DNA of 64,000 nucleotides, taken from contig NZ_CP028908.1 of the NCBI RefSeq assembly GCF_024181725.1, positions 4,205,501 through 4,269,500 on the forward strand. Reading direction: 5' to 3'. The DNA comes from Bradyrhizobium sp. WD16 (GTDB lineage: Bacteria; Pseudomonadota; Alphaproteobacteria; Rhizobiales; Xanthobacteraceae). Both the position numbers and the translations under genes were made by a program. This document shows positions 54,451 through 63,620 of this stretch, piece by piece (position 1 is the stretch's first letter; each line of letters begins with the position of its first letter). The notes beneath the pieces are model-generated. The model did no database searches, was not told the DNA's origin, and worked only from the letters and a program-made list of their open reading frames with translations.

Positions 54451-55733
54451 GACGATGCCGGCCGTTTGGCACTGCCGCCGAAGGCGATGCCGCGCATCAC
54501 GGCCGCATCCCCGAACTTCCGCCGCAGGTCGTCCATCGCCCGCTCGGCGTGAGCGCTGCGCCGGTCGAGGAGGTCGCTGTCGTCAGCGGCAGCAGCGGCC
54601 GGCTTGAGCGCGCTCACCCCGGCGCCGATCAGGCGAAACGTGGTGCCGTCGGTCTCTTTGGCCAGCATGTCCCGGGTGATCGCGAAGAGCTTCCCGGCGA
54701 GCTGGGTCGGACCGCTGATCGATTGCGACCGGGTCCGCTGGCGGAAATCCGCGGTCTTCAATTTCAGGGTGATGGTGGAGCCGGCGAGTTCGCCGCTCTT
54801 GAGCCGCGCCGAAACTTTCTCGCAGAGCCGCCAGAGCACCTTCTCGAGCGTCGGCAAGTCGCGGATGTCGGTGTCGAAGGTGGTCTCGCTCGAGATCGTC
54901 TTGGCGTCGCGGTCGGCAACCACGCGGCGATCGTCGATGCCGCGCGCCAGCCGCCATAGCCTTCGTCCCTCGGGGCCGAACTGCTTCATCAAGTCGGTCT
55001 CGTCGGCGCGCTGGAGGTCGCCGACGAGGCGAAAGCCGCGCTGTGCAAGCCGCTGCTCGGTCGCGGGGCCGACACCGAAGATGAAGCCGACCGGCTTCGG
55101 CGCCAGCATGGTCGCCGCTTCGTCCTGCGCCAGGGTGGCGAAGCCGCGCGGCTTGTCGAGATCCGAGGCAATCTTGGCGAGGAACTTGTTGACCGAGAGG
55201 CCGACGGAGACCGTGATGCCGATATCGCGTTCGATGTCGCGGGCGAAACGTGCCAGCACCTTGGCCGGGATCATGCCGTGCAGCCGCTCGGTGCCGGACA
55301 AATCGAGAAACGCTTCGTCGATGGACAGCGGCTCGACCAGCGGCGTCAGCGCCCGCATCGCGTTGCGGACCTCACGGCCGACGCGGACATATTTCGCCAT
55401 GTCGGGGCGCACCACCGCGGCGTCGGGACAGAGTTCGAGCGCCTTGAACATCGGCATCGCCGAGCGCACGCCGAAGGTGCGGGCGATGTAGCAGGCCGCG
55501 CTGACGACGCCGCGTCGGCCGCCGCCGATGATCACCGGCCGGTCGGCAATGGCCGGATCGTCGCGCTTTTCGACCGTGGCGTAGAACGCGTCGCAATCGA
55601 TATGGGCGAGCGAGAGGGCGTGCAGATGCTGATGCCGCACCAGCCGCGGCGAGCCGCAGGCCGTGCAGCGGCGCGCGTCAGGGGGCAGGTCGGTCAGGCA
55701 GTCGCGGCAGAAGCACTGCGGCCCCACGGTCAC
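54447..55733 (-). CDS. dinB: DNA polymerase IV
   Basis: Y-family translesion polymerase of 428 residues, GTG start. The palm contains HIDCDAFYATVEKRDDP and SIDEAFLDLSG (metal Asp and Glu), with GLSVNKFLAKIASDLDKP and the little-finger domain later. An unusual N-terminal extension has a CxC...C...CxxC pattern (CFCRDC, then CTACGSPR), a possible zinc ribbon. It overlaps the DUF3572 gene by 4 bp. The stop codon comes from an inserted palindromic element, so its natural C-terminus may have been changed; no beta-clamp motif is obvious at the end. Confidence 0.95.
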   Translation of the reverse strand: MTVGPQCFCRDCLTDLPPDARRCTACGSPRLVRHQHLHALSLAHIDCDAFYATVEKRDDPAIADRPVIIGGGRRGVVSAACYIARTFGVRSAMPMFKALELCPDAAVVRPDMAKYVRVGREVRNAMRALTPLVEPLSIDEAFLDLSGTERLHGMIPAKVLARFARDIERDIGITVSVGLSVNKFLAKIASDLDKPRGFATLAQDEAATMLAPKPVGFIFGVGPATEQRLAQRGFRLVGDLQRADETDLMKQFGPEGRRLWRLARGIDDRRVVADRDAKTISSETTFDTDIRDLPTLEKVLWRLCEKVSARLKSGELAGSTITLKLKTADFRQRTRSQSISGPTQLAGKLFAITRDMLAKETDGTTFRLIGAGVSALKPAAAAADDSDLLDRRSAHAERAMDDLRRKFGDAAVMRGIAFGGSAKRPASS

Positions 55734-56026
55734 GGCACATCGCGCTCCCAGGTCGGTTCCAGGGTTTGGCGGGCATTGGAGACGATCTTGGCGTCGAGAT
55801 GGGACGATTCGGAAAAGGCCTGGAGCAGGGTGTCGTCGCGAAGGAGGAAGTCGAGCACCCCGGCAAGGAAGGACGGATCCTTCGCGGCGGCGCGCAGGGT
55901 TTCCGGCCCGATTCCGGTCTCGGCCAGGAACCGGCCCAGCCGCTCGCCGTCGGCGGCGATGAAGGAAAGCGCCTGAATCGCCACAATCTCAGCGGTTTCG
56001 CGGGCGTCGAGGGGGCGCTTGGCCAT
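55730..56026 (-). CDS. DUF3572 family protein
   Basis: 98 residues, all helical: [20 protein letters not shown] and [20 protein letters not shown] match DUF3572. Function unknown. The frame ends with TGA overlapping the GTG of dinB, so it is translationally coupled. Divergent from divK with about 210 bp between starts. Confidence 0.87.
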   Translation of the reverse strand: MAKRPLDARETAEIVAIQALSFIAADGERLGRFLAETGIGPETLRAAAKDPSFLAGVLDFLLRDDTLLQAFSESSHLDAKIVSNARQTLEPTWERDVP

Positions 56027-56237
56027 TGATCACATTTGCCTTTCCGTAACTTATCCTCTCTACTTTGGCCATCATGCCCGAGTCACCGGAGCGGTATCAA
56101 GCGACGCGGCCTCAGATCCGCGGCGATGGTCCGCGCCGGATGCATTTCTTCAACGGGCGCACGTTCAATGGGCGCGACGGCATGCAGAACGGCGGCAGGG
56201 GCAGGGCGGGGATTTCGACGGGAATGGGGAGGGCGGC

Positions 56238-56603
56238 GTGACCAAGACCGTCCTGATCGTGGAAGATAACGAGCTCAACATGAAGCTCTTCCGCGACCTG
56301 CTCGAGGCGCATGGCTATGCGACGGTCGCCACCAATCGCGGCACCGATGCGATCGAGCTCGTGCGCCGGCACAAGCCGGACCTGATCCTCATGGACATCC
56401 AGCTGCCCGAGGTCTCGGGCCTCGACGTGACGCGCTGGATCAAGTCCGATCCGGCGCTGCGCGCGATCCCGGTGGTCGCGGTGACGGCTTTCGCGATGAA
56501 GGGCGACGAGGAACGTATCCGCGAAGGCGGCTGCGAGGCGTATCTGTCGAAGCCGATCTCGGTGGGCAAATTCATCGAAACGGTGCGGCAGTTCATCGGG
56601 TAG
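56238..56603 (+). CDS. divK: single-domain response regulator DivK
   Basis: 121 residues, GTG start with GGGGAGGG upstream. Receiver domain with acidic pocket LIVEDNELN and phospho-acceptor Asp53 in [13 protein letters not shown], Lys in [11 protein letters not shown]. DivK controls cell-cycle kinases in alphaproteobacteria. pleD lies 12 bp downstream, the standard order. The frame is open further upstream, but no start signals there. Confidence 0.93.
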   Translation: MTKTVLIVEDNELNMKLFRDLLEAHGYATVATNRGTDAIELVRRHKPDLILMDIQLPEVSGLDVTRWIKSDPALRAIPVVAVTAFAMKGDEERIREGGCEAYLSKPISVGKFIETVRQFIG

Positions 56604-56615
56604 GGATGTGCAGGA

Positions 56616-57989
56616 ATGTCCGCGCGGGTTCTGGTCGTCGACGATATCGCCGCCAATGTGAAGCTGCTCGAGGCGCGGCTGTCGGCCGAATATCTGGACG
56701 TCCTGACGGCGAGATCCGGTCGCGAGGCGCTCGATATCTGCGAGCGCGCCGAATGCGACATCGTGCTGCTCGACGTGATGATGCCGGATATGGACGGCTT
56801 CGAAGTCTGCCGCCACCTCAAGTCGAATCCCAGGACCCATTACATCCCGGTGGTGATGGTCACCGCCCTCGACAGCCCTGCCGATCGGGTGCGCGGACTG
56901 GAGGCCGGTGCCGACGATTTCCTCACCAAGCCTGTGTCGGACGTTGTGCTGATCGCCCGCGTGCGGTCGCTGACGCGGCTGAAGATGATGACCGATGAAT
57001 TGCGCATGCGCGCGCTCACCACACGCGAGATCGGCATTCAGGGTCCCGAGCGCGATGCGATGTCCGATCCCGGCAAGGGCGGGCGCGTGCTGCTCATCGA
57101 CGACCGGCCCTCGTCCTACGAACGGCTGGCGCCCGTGCTCGGCACCGAGCACGATGTCGACGTCGAGGCCGATCCCGCCGAGGCGCTGTTCCACGCCGCG
57201 GAAGGCAATTACGACCTGCTCATCGTCTCGCTCGGGCTGGAAAATTTCGACGGTCTGCGGCTGTGCAGCCAGGCACGCTCGCTGGAGCGCACCAGGCATG
57301 TGCCGATCCTCGCCATCGCGGATGCCGACAGCAATGCCCGGCTGTTGCGCGGGCTCGAGATCGGCGTCAACGATTACCTGCTGCGGCCGGTGGACAAGAA
57401 CGAATTGCTGGCCCGCGCCCGCACCCAGATTCGCCGTCGCCGCTACACCGAGCAGTTGCGTGACAACGTCGCCAATTCCATCGAGATGGCGATCACCGAC
57501 GCGCTCACGGGGTTGCACAACCGCCGTTACATGGAGAGCCATCTCGCGGCGCTCGCCGAGCAGGCCGCGGGCCGCGGCAAGCCCCTGGCGCTGATGATTC
57601 TCGATATCGATCACTTCAAGTCGATCAACGACACCTACGGCCACGATGCCGGCGACGAGGTGCTGCGCGATTTCGCGGTGCGCGTCCGCAAGTCGATCCG
57701 CGGTATCGATCTCGCCTGCCGCTACGGCGGCGAGGAGTTCGTGGTGGTGATGCCCGAGACCGACCTGCGTGTCGCCGGACTTGTCGCCGAACGGCTGCGG
57801 CGGGCGATCGCCGGCGAATCCTTTGCGATCGAGAAGGGCGCAAAGCGCATCGACGTCACGATCTCGGTGGGCATCTCGGTGCTCGATCGCGGGGGCGAAG
57901 CGGTGTCGGTACTGATGAAGCGCGCCGATCAGGCTCTGTACCGCGCCAAACGCGATGGCCGCAATCGCGTGGTCGCCGACGCGGCCTGA
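56616..57989 (+). CDS. pleD: PleD diguanylate cyclase response regulator
   Basis: 457 residues. Receiver 1 has Asp53 in IVLLDVMMPDMDG; a second, degenerate receiver-like domain covers about 150-270; the GGDEF domain (about 290-457) has RYGGEEFVVV as active site and an upstream RGID that is a possible I-site. It makes c-di-GMP for pole development. Normal length and order with divK. The next gene (rpmG) is convergent. Confidence 0.95.
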   Translation: MSARVLVVDDIAANVKLLEARLSAEYLDVLTARSGREALDICERAECDIVLLDVMMPDMDGFEVCRHLKSNPRTHYIPVVMVTALDSPADRVRGLEAGADDFLTKPVSDVVLIARVRSLTRLKMMTDELRMRALTTREIGIQGPERDAMSDPGKGGRVLLIDDRPSSYERLAPVLGTEHDVDVEADPAEALFHAAEGNYDLLIVSLGLENFDGLRLCSQARSLERTRHVPILAIADADSNARLLRGLEIGVNDYLLRPVDKNELLARARTQIRRRRYTEQLRDNVANSIEMAITDALTGLHNRRYMESHLAALAEQAAGRGKPLALMILDIDHFKSINDTYGHDAGDEVLRDFAVRVRKSIRGIDLACRYGGEEFVVVMPETDLRVAGLVAERLRRAIAGESFAIEKGAKRIDVTISVGISVLDRGGEAVSVLMKRADQALYRAKRDGRNRVVADAA

Positions 57990-58044
57990 CGGCCGGTTTT
58001 CGCGCGAGGCGCGAGGCGCAAAAAATGTCGAGCAGGTCCAGAAA

Positions 58045-58070
58045 CAAAAACGGAGCCTCACGGCTCCGTT
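58045..58070 (-). terminator. terminator of rpmG
   Basis: On the minus strand AACGGAGCC pairs with GGCTCCGTT around GTGA, then TTTTG. It also faces the end of pleD from the other side. Confidence 0.85.
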
Positions 58071-58097
58071 CGCACAACTCGCGGGCGAGCGCCGATC

Positions 58098-58265
58098 TTA
58101 CTTGATCTTGGCTTCGCGGAACTCGACGTGCTTCTTGGCGACCGGGTCGTACTTCTTCTTGACCAGCTTGTCGGTCATCGTGCGCGAGTTCTTCTTGGCC
58201 ACATAGTAGAAGCCGGTGTCGGCGCTGGAGACCAGCTTGACCTTGATGGTGACCGCTTTGGCCAT
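58098..58265 (-). CDS. rpmG: 50S ribosomal protein bL33
   Basis: 55-residue ribosomal protein, a normal size for bL33, read as [20 protein letters not shown], then [20 protein letters not shown] and ending [11 protein letters not shown]. No Cys pairs, so it is the zinc-independent form. Its own terminator follows. The gene is well placed next to divK-pleD as in related species. Confidence 0.96.
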   Translation of the reverse strand: MAKAVTIKVKLVSSADTGFYYVAKKNSRTMTDKLVKKKYDPVAKKHVEFREAKIK

Positions 58266-58467
58266 GGCAAATCCTTCGGTGCCGGAAAAATGCGAAAAGC
58301 GGGCCGGACGGGCGACCCGCGTTTGGCCGGCAAACTAGCCGGGATTGCCCCAAAGTCAAGCTGGGCAAGCGAAATTACCGCCCAGCGGACCGCCCAAAGG
58401 GCCGAATTCGGGGCGTTTTGGCCCGATTCGTCGCGTTCGTCCGGCCGATGGCGGGATAGCCGGTCCC

Positions 58468-59793
58468 TCAGCCGAAAAACCGGTTGGCCGGCCGCGGCAG
58501 GCCGAGATGGTCGCGCAGCGTCGTGCCCTCGTATTCAGTGCGGAACAGGCCTCGCCGCTGCAGTTCCGGAACGACCTTTTCAACCACGTCATCGAGCCCC
58601 ATGGGGAGATAGGGGAACATGACGTTGAAGCCGTCGCAGGCGTCGGTTTCCAGCCATTCCTGCATTTCATCGGCGATGGTCTTGGCGGTCCCGACGAATT
58701 TCAGCCCGCCGAATCCGCCGAAATGGCGGGCGAGCTGGCGAACGGTCAGGTTCTCGCGGCGGGCGAGGTCGATCACCCGGGCGCGGCCGCTCTGGCTGGC
58801 ATTGGTCTCGGGCAGATCAGGCAGTGGCGCGTCGAGGTCGAAACGCGATGCGTCATGGCCGAGCACCACCGAGAGCGAGGCGATGCCGCTGTCCTCGTGC
58901 ACGCAGCTGTCGAGCAGCGCGAGCTTGTCCTGCGCCTCGGCGACGCTGTCGCCGACGACCAGGAAGGCACCCGGCAGAATCTTGAGATGCTCGCGCCGCC
59001 GGCCGAGGCGGTCGAGCCGGCCCTTGATGTTCGTGTAGAAAGACCGGCCCGCCGCGATGTGCGGCGCGGCGCCGAAGATCACCTCGGCGGTTTCGGCGGC
59101 GAGCTGGCGACCGGCGTCGGAAGCGCCGGCCTGGACGATCACCGGCCAGCCCTGGGGCGGGCGGGCGATGTTGAGAGGGCCGCGTACCGAGAGATGGCTG
59201 CCGTTGTGGTCGAGCACATGCATGCGCGTGGGATCGACATAGATTCCGCTGTCGACGTCACGGACAAAGGCATCATCGGCGAAGGAATCCCATAGGCCGG
59301 TGACGACATCGAAGAACTCGCGGGCGCGTCGATAGCGCTCATCATGCTCCATATGCTCGTCGCGGCCGAAATTCAGCGCGGCGTCGGGGTTGGAGGTGGT
59401 GACGATGTTCCAGCCGGCCCGTCCGCCGCTGATATGGTCAAGCGAGGCGAAGCGCCGTGCGATGTGGTAGGGCTCGTCGAAGGTGGTGGAAGCGGTGGCG
59501 ACGAGGCCGATGCGTTCGGTGACGGTGGAGAGCGCCGAGAGCAGCGTGAAGGGCTCGAAGGACGTCACCGTGTGGCTGCGCCTGAGCGCGGCGACCGGCA
59601 TGTTCAGAACCGCGAGGTGATCCGCCATGAAGAACGCGTCGAATTTTCCACGTTCCAGCGTCTGAATGAAATATTTGAGATGCGAAAAGTTGAAATTCGC
59701 GTCGGGCCATGCTCCGGGATAGCGCCAGGCGCCGGTGTGGAGACTGACCGGACGCATGAATGCGCCGAGCTTCAGTTGACGACGTGCGGTCAT
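58468..59793 (-). CDS. LLM-class flavin-dependent monooxygenase (NtaA/DszA-like)
   Basis: 441 residues of luciferase-like fold. Features include LGAFMRPVSLHTGAWRYPGA, ERGKFDAFFMADHLAVLN, FDEPYHIARRFASLDHISGG, GWNIVTTSNPDAALNFGRDE and VIVQAGASDAGRQLAAETAE, as in the nitrilotriacetate/dibenzothiophene-sulfone monooxygenase group. Uses FMNH2 supplied by a reductase; none is adjacent. Substrate unknown. Same-strand Nudix gene lies 42 bp upstream. Confidence 0.9.
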   Translation of the reverse strand: MTARRQLKLGAFMRPVSLHTGAWRYPGAWPDANFNFSHLKYFIQTLERGKFDAFFMADHLAVLNMPVAALRRSHTVTSFEPFTLLSALSTVTERIGLVATASTTFDEPYHIARRFASLDHISGGRAGWNIVTTSNPDAALNFGRDEHMEHDERYRRAREFFDVVTGLWDSFADDAFVRDVDSGIYVDPTRMHVLDHNGSHLSVRGPLNIARPPQGWPVIVQAGASDAGRQLAAETAEVIFGAAPHIAAGRSFYTNIKGRLDRLGRRREHLKILPGAFLVVGDSVAEAQDKLALLDSCVHEDSGIASLSVVLGHDASRFDLDAPLPDLPETNASQSGRARVIDLARRENLTVRQLARHFGGFGGLKFVGTAKTIADEMQEWLETDACDGFNVMFPYLPMGLDDVVEKVVPELQRRGLFRTEYEGTTLRDHLGLPRPANRFFG

Positions 59794-59835
59794 CGGCGGA
59801 CTCCCCCGTGATATCGAGGGAGGGCATGTAAGGCC

Positions 59836-60600
59836 TCAGCCTGCTGGCGCAAGCGTGTCCCGTTGCATGGCGCCGCCATACCAGTGGAAGAACGGGATCG
59901 GCGCGTCGTGGCGCAGCGGACCGCCGGCGAGGCGCTCGTCGAGTTGACGCAGCACCGCCTTGGTCATGTTGTGCGCGTCCTTGAGCGGCTCCGAGCCGAT
60001 CTCGACCCAGACGAGTTCGACGAGTTCGGCATCCGCATGAACGACCCCGGGCACGTGGTGGGCAATGGCCGCGGCGTCCGCCGAGAAGAAGCGCGTATCG
60101 AAACGCCGCACCCGTCCCGGCGGCGTGATCGCCCGGGCGATCAGGAACAGGCCGGAGGGGTCCGGCAGCAGATTGTTTTCGGCGAACGGCTTCCAGGCGC
60201 CATCGAGTTTCGCGACGGACCTGGTCGCTGGCGCCGCGACGCTGCGGCCGAGACAAAGGCCGGTCTCCTCGCAGGCCTCGCGGATCGCCGCCACCGTGAG
60301 CGCGCGGGCGCGTGCGGGCGTGATCTTCGGGCTGCCCATCAGGAGATTGGACTCGAGCTCCGCGGCGATTGGCGCGGCGACCGGAATGCGGTTGTCGGAC
60401 TTGTCGACGCGGCCGCCGGGGAAGACGTATTTGCCGGGCATGAACACCACCTTGTCGTGGCGTCTGCCGACGAGCACTTTCGGCCGTGGGCCGGAGCGGT
60501 CGATCAGGATCAGGGTCGCAGCGTCGCGGGGGCGGAAATAAGGATGGCTATGGTCTTCCTTCTCGTCCGCCACATAAGCCGGAGATTGCCCGGTGGTCAT
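59836..60600 (-). CDS. Nudix hydrolase
   Basis: 254 residues. Motif REACEETGL lies at the end of a long Nudix box; the first GG (VFPGGRVDKSDN) is separated by an insertion, a feature of the NUDT19-like group. Likely hydrolyses CoA derivatives or similar diphosphates. Contains LIDRSGPRPKVLVGRR near the N-terminus. Length is normal for this group. It is followed by the LLM gene. Confidence 0.87.
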   Translation of the reverse strand: MTTGQSPAYVADEKEDHSHPYFRPRDAATLILIDRSGPRPKVLVGRRHDKVVFMPGKYVFPGGRVDKSDNRIPVAAPIAAELESNLLMGSPKITPARARALTVAAIREACEETGLCLGRSVAAPATRSVAKLDGAWKPFAENNLLPDPSGLFLIARAITPPGRVRRFDTRFFSADAAAIAHHVPGVVHADAELVELVWVEIGSEPLKDAHNMTKAVLRQLDERLAGGPLRHDAPIPFFHWYGGAMQRDTLAPAG

Positions 60601-60741
60601 CGCGGCTTCCGCCCCTGAATTTTTTCTGATCGATGCTCGATCGTTGTTTGGTCAATGCCGCGGGCCCGGTCGGGTCGCGGACGATTCACGATCTGGCCGA
60701 TCGGCAAGAGTCGATTCAAGGCTCGATCGCGGTGCCGCGGC

Positions 60742-61179
60742 TTACGCGGGATCGTCGTGGGCGACGCCGAAGCCGTGCATCCGGAAGGCCCACTGCAATC
60801 CGACCACGGCGCCCTTGACCGGCTGCAGCAGGACCAGCGCGAAGGCCAGGGTCAGGGGCAGATAGACGGCGAGCTGCACCGGCACCGGCGGCGCGTAATC
60901 GGTCTCGATCCACAGCACCAGCGGCACCATGATGTGGCCGACCACGACGATGACGAGATAGGCGGGGAGGTCGTCGGCGCGATGATGGGACAGATCTTCG
61001 CCGCACGCCGAGCAATTCGCCGCGACCTTGAGGAAGCCGCTGAACAGCTTGCCCTTGCCGCAATGGGGGCAGCGGCCGCGCAGGCCGCGGGCGATCGCCC
61101 GCCAGACGTTGCGGCGCGGCAATTCTTCAGCGCCGGAAATCCAGCTGGTCTGAGCCGGCGGCATGTCGGTGGTCATCAT
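60742..61179 (-). CDS. DUF983 membrane protein
   Basis: 145 residues. Zinc-binding CPHCGKGKLFSGFLKVAANC and ACGEDL form a four-Cys knuckle before two membrane segments (LPAYLVIVVVGHIMVPLVLW, then AVYLPLTLAFALVLLQPVKG). The ATG overlaps the rnr stop codon by 4 bp (ATGA), so it is coupled with RNase R. Function unknown. Confidence 0.93.
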   Translation of the reverse strand: MMTTDMPPAQTSWISGAEELPRRNVWRAIARGLRGRCPHCGKGKLFSGFLKVAANCSACGEDLSHHRADDLPAYLVIVVVGHIMVPLVLWIETDYAPPVPVQLAVYLPLTLAFALVLLQPVKGAVVGLQWAFRMHGFGVAHDDPA

Positions 61180-63536
61180 CGTCCCTTTCTGCCCTTCTGG
61201 CGACCGGCTCTGGTCTTGCCGGGCGCTGCCGGCTTGGCCTTTCGCTTCGGCTTGCCCCGTGGGGCAAAATTCGTTTCGCTGTTCCCGCGCTTGCGCTTGC
61301 CCTGTCCACCCTCGCGGATGGCATGGCGGCCTTTCCCCGGCTTACTTTCAGATAAATCCGCCCCCGACAACAGTTCGAAACGCAGGGCGCCTGCAACCGG
61401 AGCGGCTTCCACCAGCCGAACCTCGACCGTATCGCCGAGCCGATACATCGTCCGGCTGCGGCTGCCGATCAGGGCGTGGCGGGTCTCGTCGTAGGTGAAG
61501 AATTCGCCGCCCAGCGAGCGGATCGGAACCAGGCCGTCCGCGCCGGTATCGGTCAGCTTGACGAACAGGCCGGCGCGGGTGACGCCGGATATCCGCCCTT
61601 CGAATGTCGCGCCGATGCGGTCGGCCAGGAAATGCGCAATCAGGCGATCGGCGGTCTCGCGCTCCGCTTTCATGGCGCGGCGCTCGGTGAGCGAGATCGC
61701 GGCGGCGACTTCGCCCAGGGTCTCGACCGTTTCGCTGTCGGGCAGGGCGCCGGCGCCGAAGCCGAGCGCCCGGATCAGCCCGCGATGGACCACAAGATCC
61801 GCATAGCGGCGGATCGGCGAGGTGAAATGGGCATAGCGCCGCAGGTTGAGGCCGAAATGGCCGTAGTTCTCCGCGGCATATTCAGCCTGCGATTGTGACC
61901 GCAGCACCACCTCGTTGACCAGCACCTCGGCGTCGTGGCCCTTCACCTCGGCGAGGACGCGGTTGAAAATCGCCGGCCGCAATGCTCCGGCCTTGGCGAA
62001 ATTCATGTCCAGCGTCTTGAGGAATTCGCGCAGATTGTGAACCTTCTCCAGGCTCGGCTCGTCGTGGACGCGATAGATCAAGGGCTGCGAGCGCTTCTCG
62101 AGCGTTTCGGCGGCAGCGACGTTGGCGAGGATCATGAATTCCTCGATCAGCTTGTGCGCTTCCAGCCGCTCGGGGGTGACGACGCGGTCGACGGTGCCGT
62201 CGCTCTTGAGCAGGATCTTGCGCTCGGGCAGGTCGAGGTCGAGGGGATCGCGCTCGGCGCGGGCCCGCTTGATGCAGGCGTGGGCGGCGTAGAGCGGTTC
62301 GAGAACAGTCTCCATCAACGGCCCTGTCGTGTCGTCGGGGCGGCCGTCGATCGCGGCCTGGGCCTGGGCGTAGCTGAGCTTGGCGGCCGAGCGCATCAAG
62401 ATGCGGTGGAAGCTGTGGGAGCGCTTGCGACCGTCGGGACCGATCACCATCCGGACGGCGAGCGCGCCGCGCGGCTCGCCGGGCCGCAGCGAGCACAGGT
62501 CGTTGGAAATGCGCTCGGGCAGCATCGGCACGACGCGATCGGGGAAATAGACCGAATTGCCGCGGCGCAAAGCCTCGCGATCGAGCGCTGATCCCGGCCG
62601 CACATAGAAGGCGACGTCGGCGATCGCCACATGCAGGATGAAGCCGCCGTGATTGTTGGGATCCTCGTCCGGCGCGGCATGGACCGCGTCGTCGTGGTCC
62701 TTGGCGTCGGGTGGATCGATGGTGACGAGGGCGATGTGACGCCAGTCCTCGCGGCCCTCCAATGTCGCCGGCATGGCCGCATCTGCGTCACCCAGCACGT
62801 CGGCGGGAAAATCGGACGGAATGCGGTGGCTGTGAATGGCGATCAGGCTCACCGCCTTCTCGCTCTTGAGCGAGCCGAGACGTTCCTTCACCCGCCCCGC
62901 CGGCAGGCCGAAGCCGCGGCCGCGGAGCAGGTCGACAGCAACGAGATCGCCATCCTCGGCGCCGCCGCGGTCGGCGTCGGCGATGGACAATTCACGTCCG
63001 GCCTGTTTGCGGTCCACGGGCACCAGCCGGCCGCCGCCCTGGGGCAGGGCGCGATAGATGCCGAGGACGCGGGCGCGGGCCTGGTCGAGGATCTTGATCA
63101 CCCGTCCGCGGTAGGGCGCGACGGCGTCGTCGCGGCTGCGTTCGACGCGGAGCAGGGCGCGGTCGCCGATTCCTGCGGCGGTGCCCGGCGGCGGCCGGCG
63201 CGGCAGATAGATGCGGATTTTCGGCGCCTCGCCGTCCTCCTCGTCCCATTCGGCAGGCACCGCGAGGAGATCGCCGTCCTGGTCGCGGATCGTCACGTCG
63301 GCGACGAGGGTGGGTGGCAGCACGGCGCGTTCGCGCAGGCTGCGCCCCTTCTTGGCGACCACGCCTTGGTCGTTGAGGTCGCGGAGCATGCGCTTGAGTT
63401 CGGCGCGATCGGCATTCTTCAGGCCGAAGGCGCGGGCGATCTCGCGGGTGCCGACCTCGGTCGCCTGGCTGCGAATGAACGCGAGGATGTCGTCTCGGCT
63501 CGGGAGCTGGGGTACCGCTTTGCCGGGTTTCGTCAC
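61176..63536 (-). CDS. rnr: ribonuclease R
   Basis: 3'-5' exoribonuclease of about 786 residues. Start GTG at 63536 has AGAAGG 7 bp upstream; the ATG at 63584 has no such site. Domains: N-terminal winged-helix (SRDDILAFIRSQATEVGTRE), cold-shock domains, RNB domain with DAKDHDDAVHA and SNDLCSLRPGEPRGALAVRM, S1 domain (GRISGVTRAGLFVKLTDTGA) and a Lys/Arg-rich tail. It works with degradation of structured RNA and in rRNA and tmRNA maturation. Confidence 0.95.
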   Translation of the reverse strand: MTKPGKAVPQLPSRDDILAFIRSQATEVGTREIARAFGLKNADRAELKRMLRDLNDQGVVAKKGRSLRERAVLPPTLVADVTIRDQDGDLLAVPAEWDEEDGEAPKIRIYLPRRPPPGTAAGIGDRALLRVERSRDDAVAPYRGRVIKILDQARARVLGIYRALPQGGGRLVPVDRKQAGRELSIADADRGGAEDGDLVAVDLLRGRGFGLPAGRVKERLGSLKSEKAVSLIAIHSHRIPSDFPADVLGDADAAMPATLEGREDWRHIALVTIDPPDAKDHDDAVHAAPDEDPNNHGGFILHVAIADVAFYVRPGSALDREALRRGNSVYFPDRVVPMLPERISNDLCSLRPGEPRGALAVRMVIGPDGRKRSHSFHRILMRSAAKLSYAQAQAAIDGRPDDTTGPLMETVLEPLYAAHACIKRARAERDPLDLDLPERKILLKSDGTVDRVVTPERLEAHKLIEEFMILANVAAAETLEKRSQPLIYRVHDEPSLEKVHNLREFLKTLDMNFAKAGALRPAIFNRVLAEVKGHDAEVLVNEVVLRSQSQAEYAAENYGHFGLNLRRYAHFTSPIRRYADLVVHRGLIRALGFGAGALPDSETVETLGEVAAAISLTERRAMKAERETADRLIAHFLADRIGATFEGRISGVTRAGLFVKLTDTGADGLVPIRSLGGEFFTYDETRHALIGSRSRTMYRLGDTVEVRLVEAAPVAGALRFELLSGADLSESKPGKGRHAIREGGQGKRKRGNSETNFAPRGKPKRKAKPAAPGKTRAGRQKGRKGR

Positions 63537-63620
63537 GTCGGATCCTTCTGGCCCTGGCCGGGCGGCTCGTCGGATCAGAACCATACACCAATGGTTTGAG
63601 AATGACGGACCGGCTCGGGG

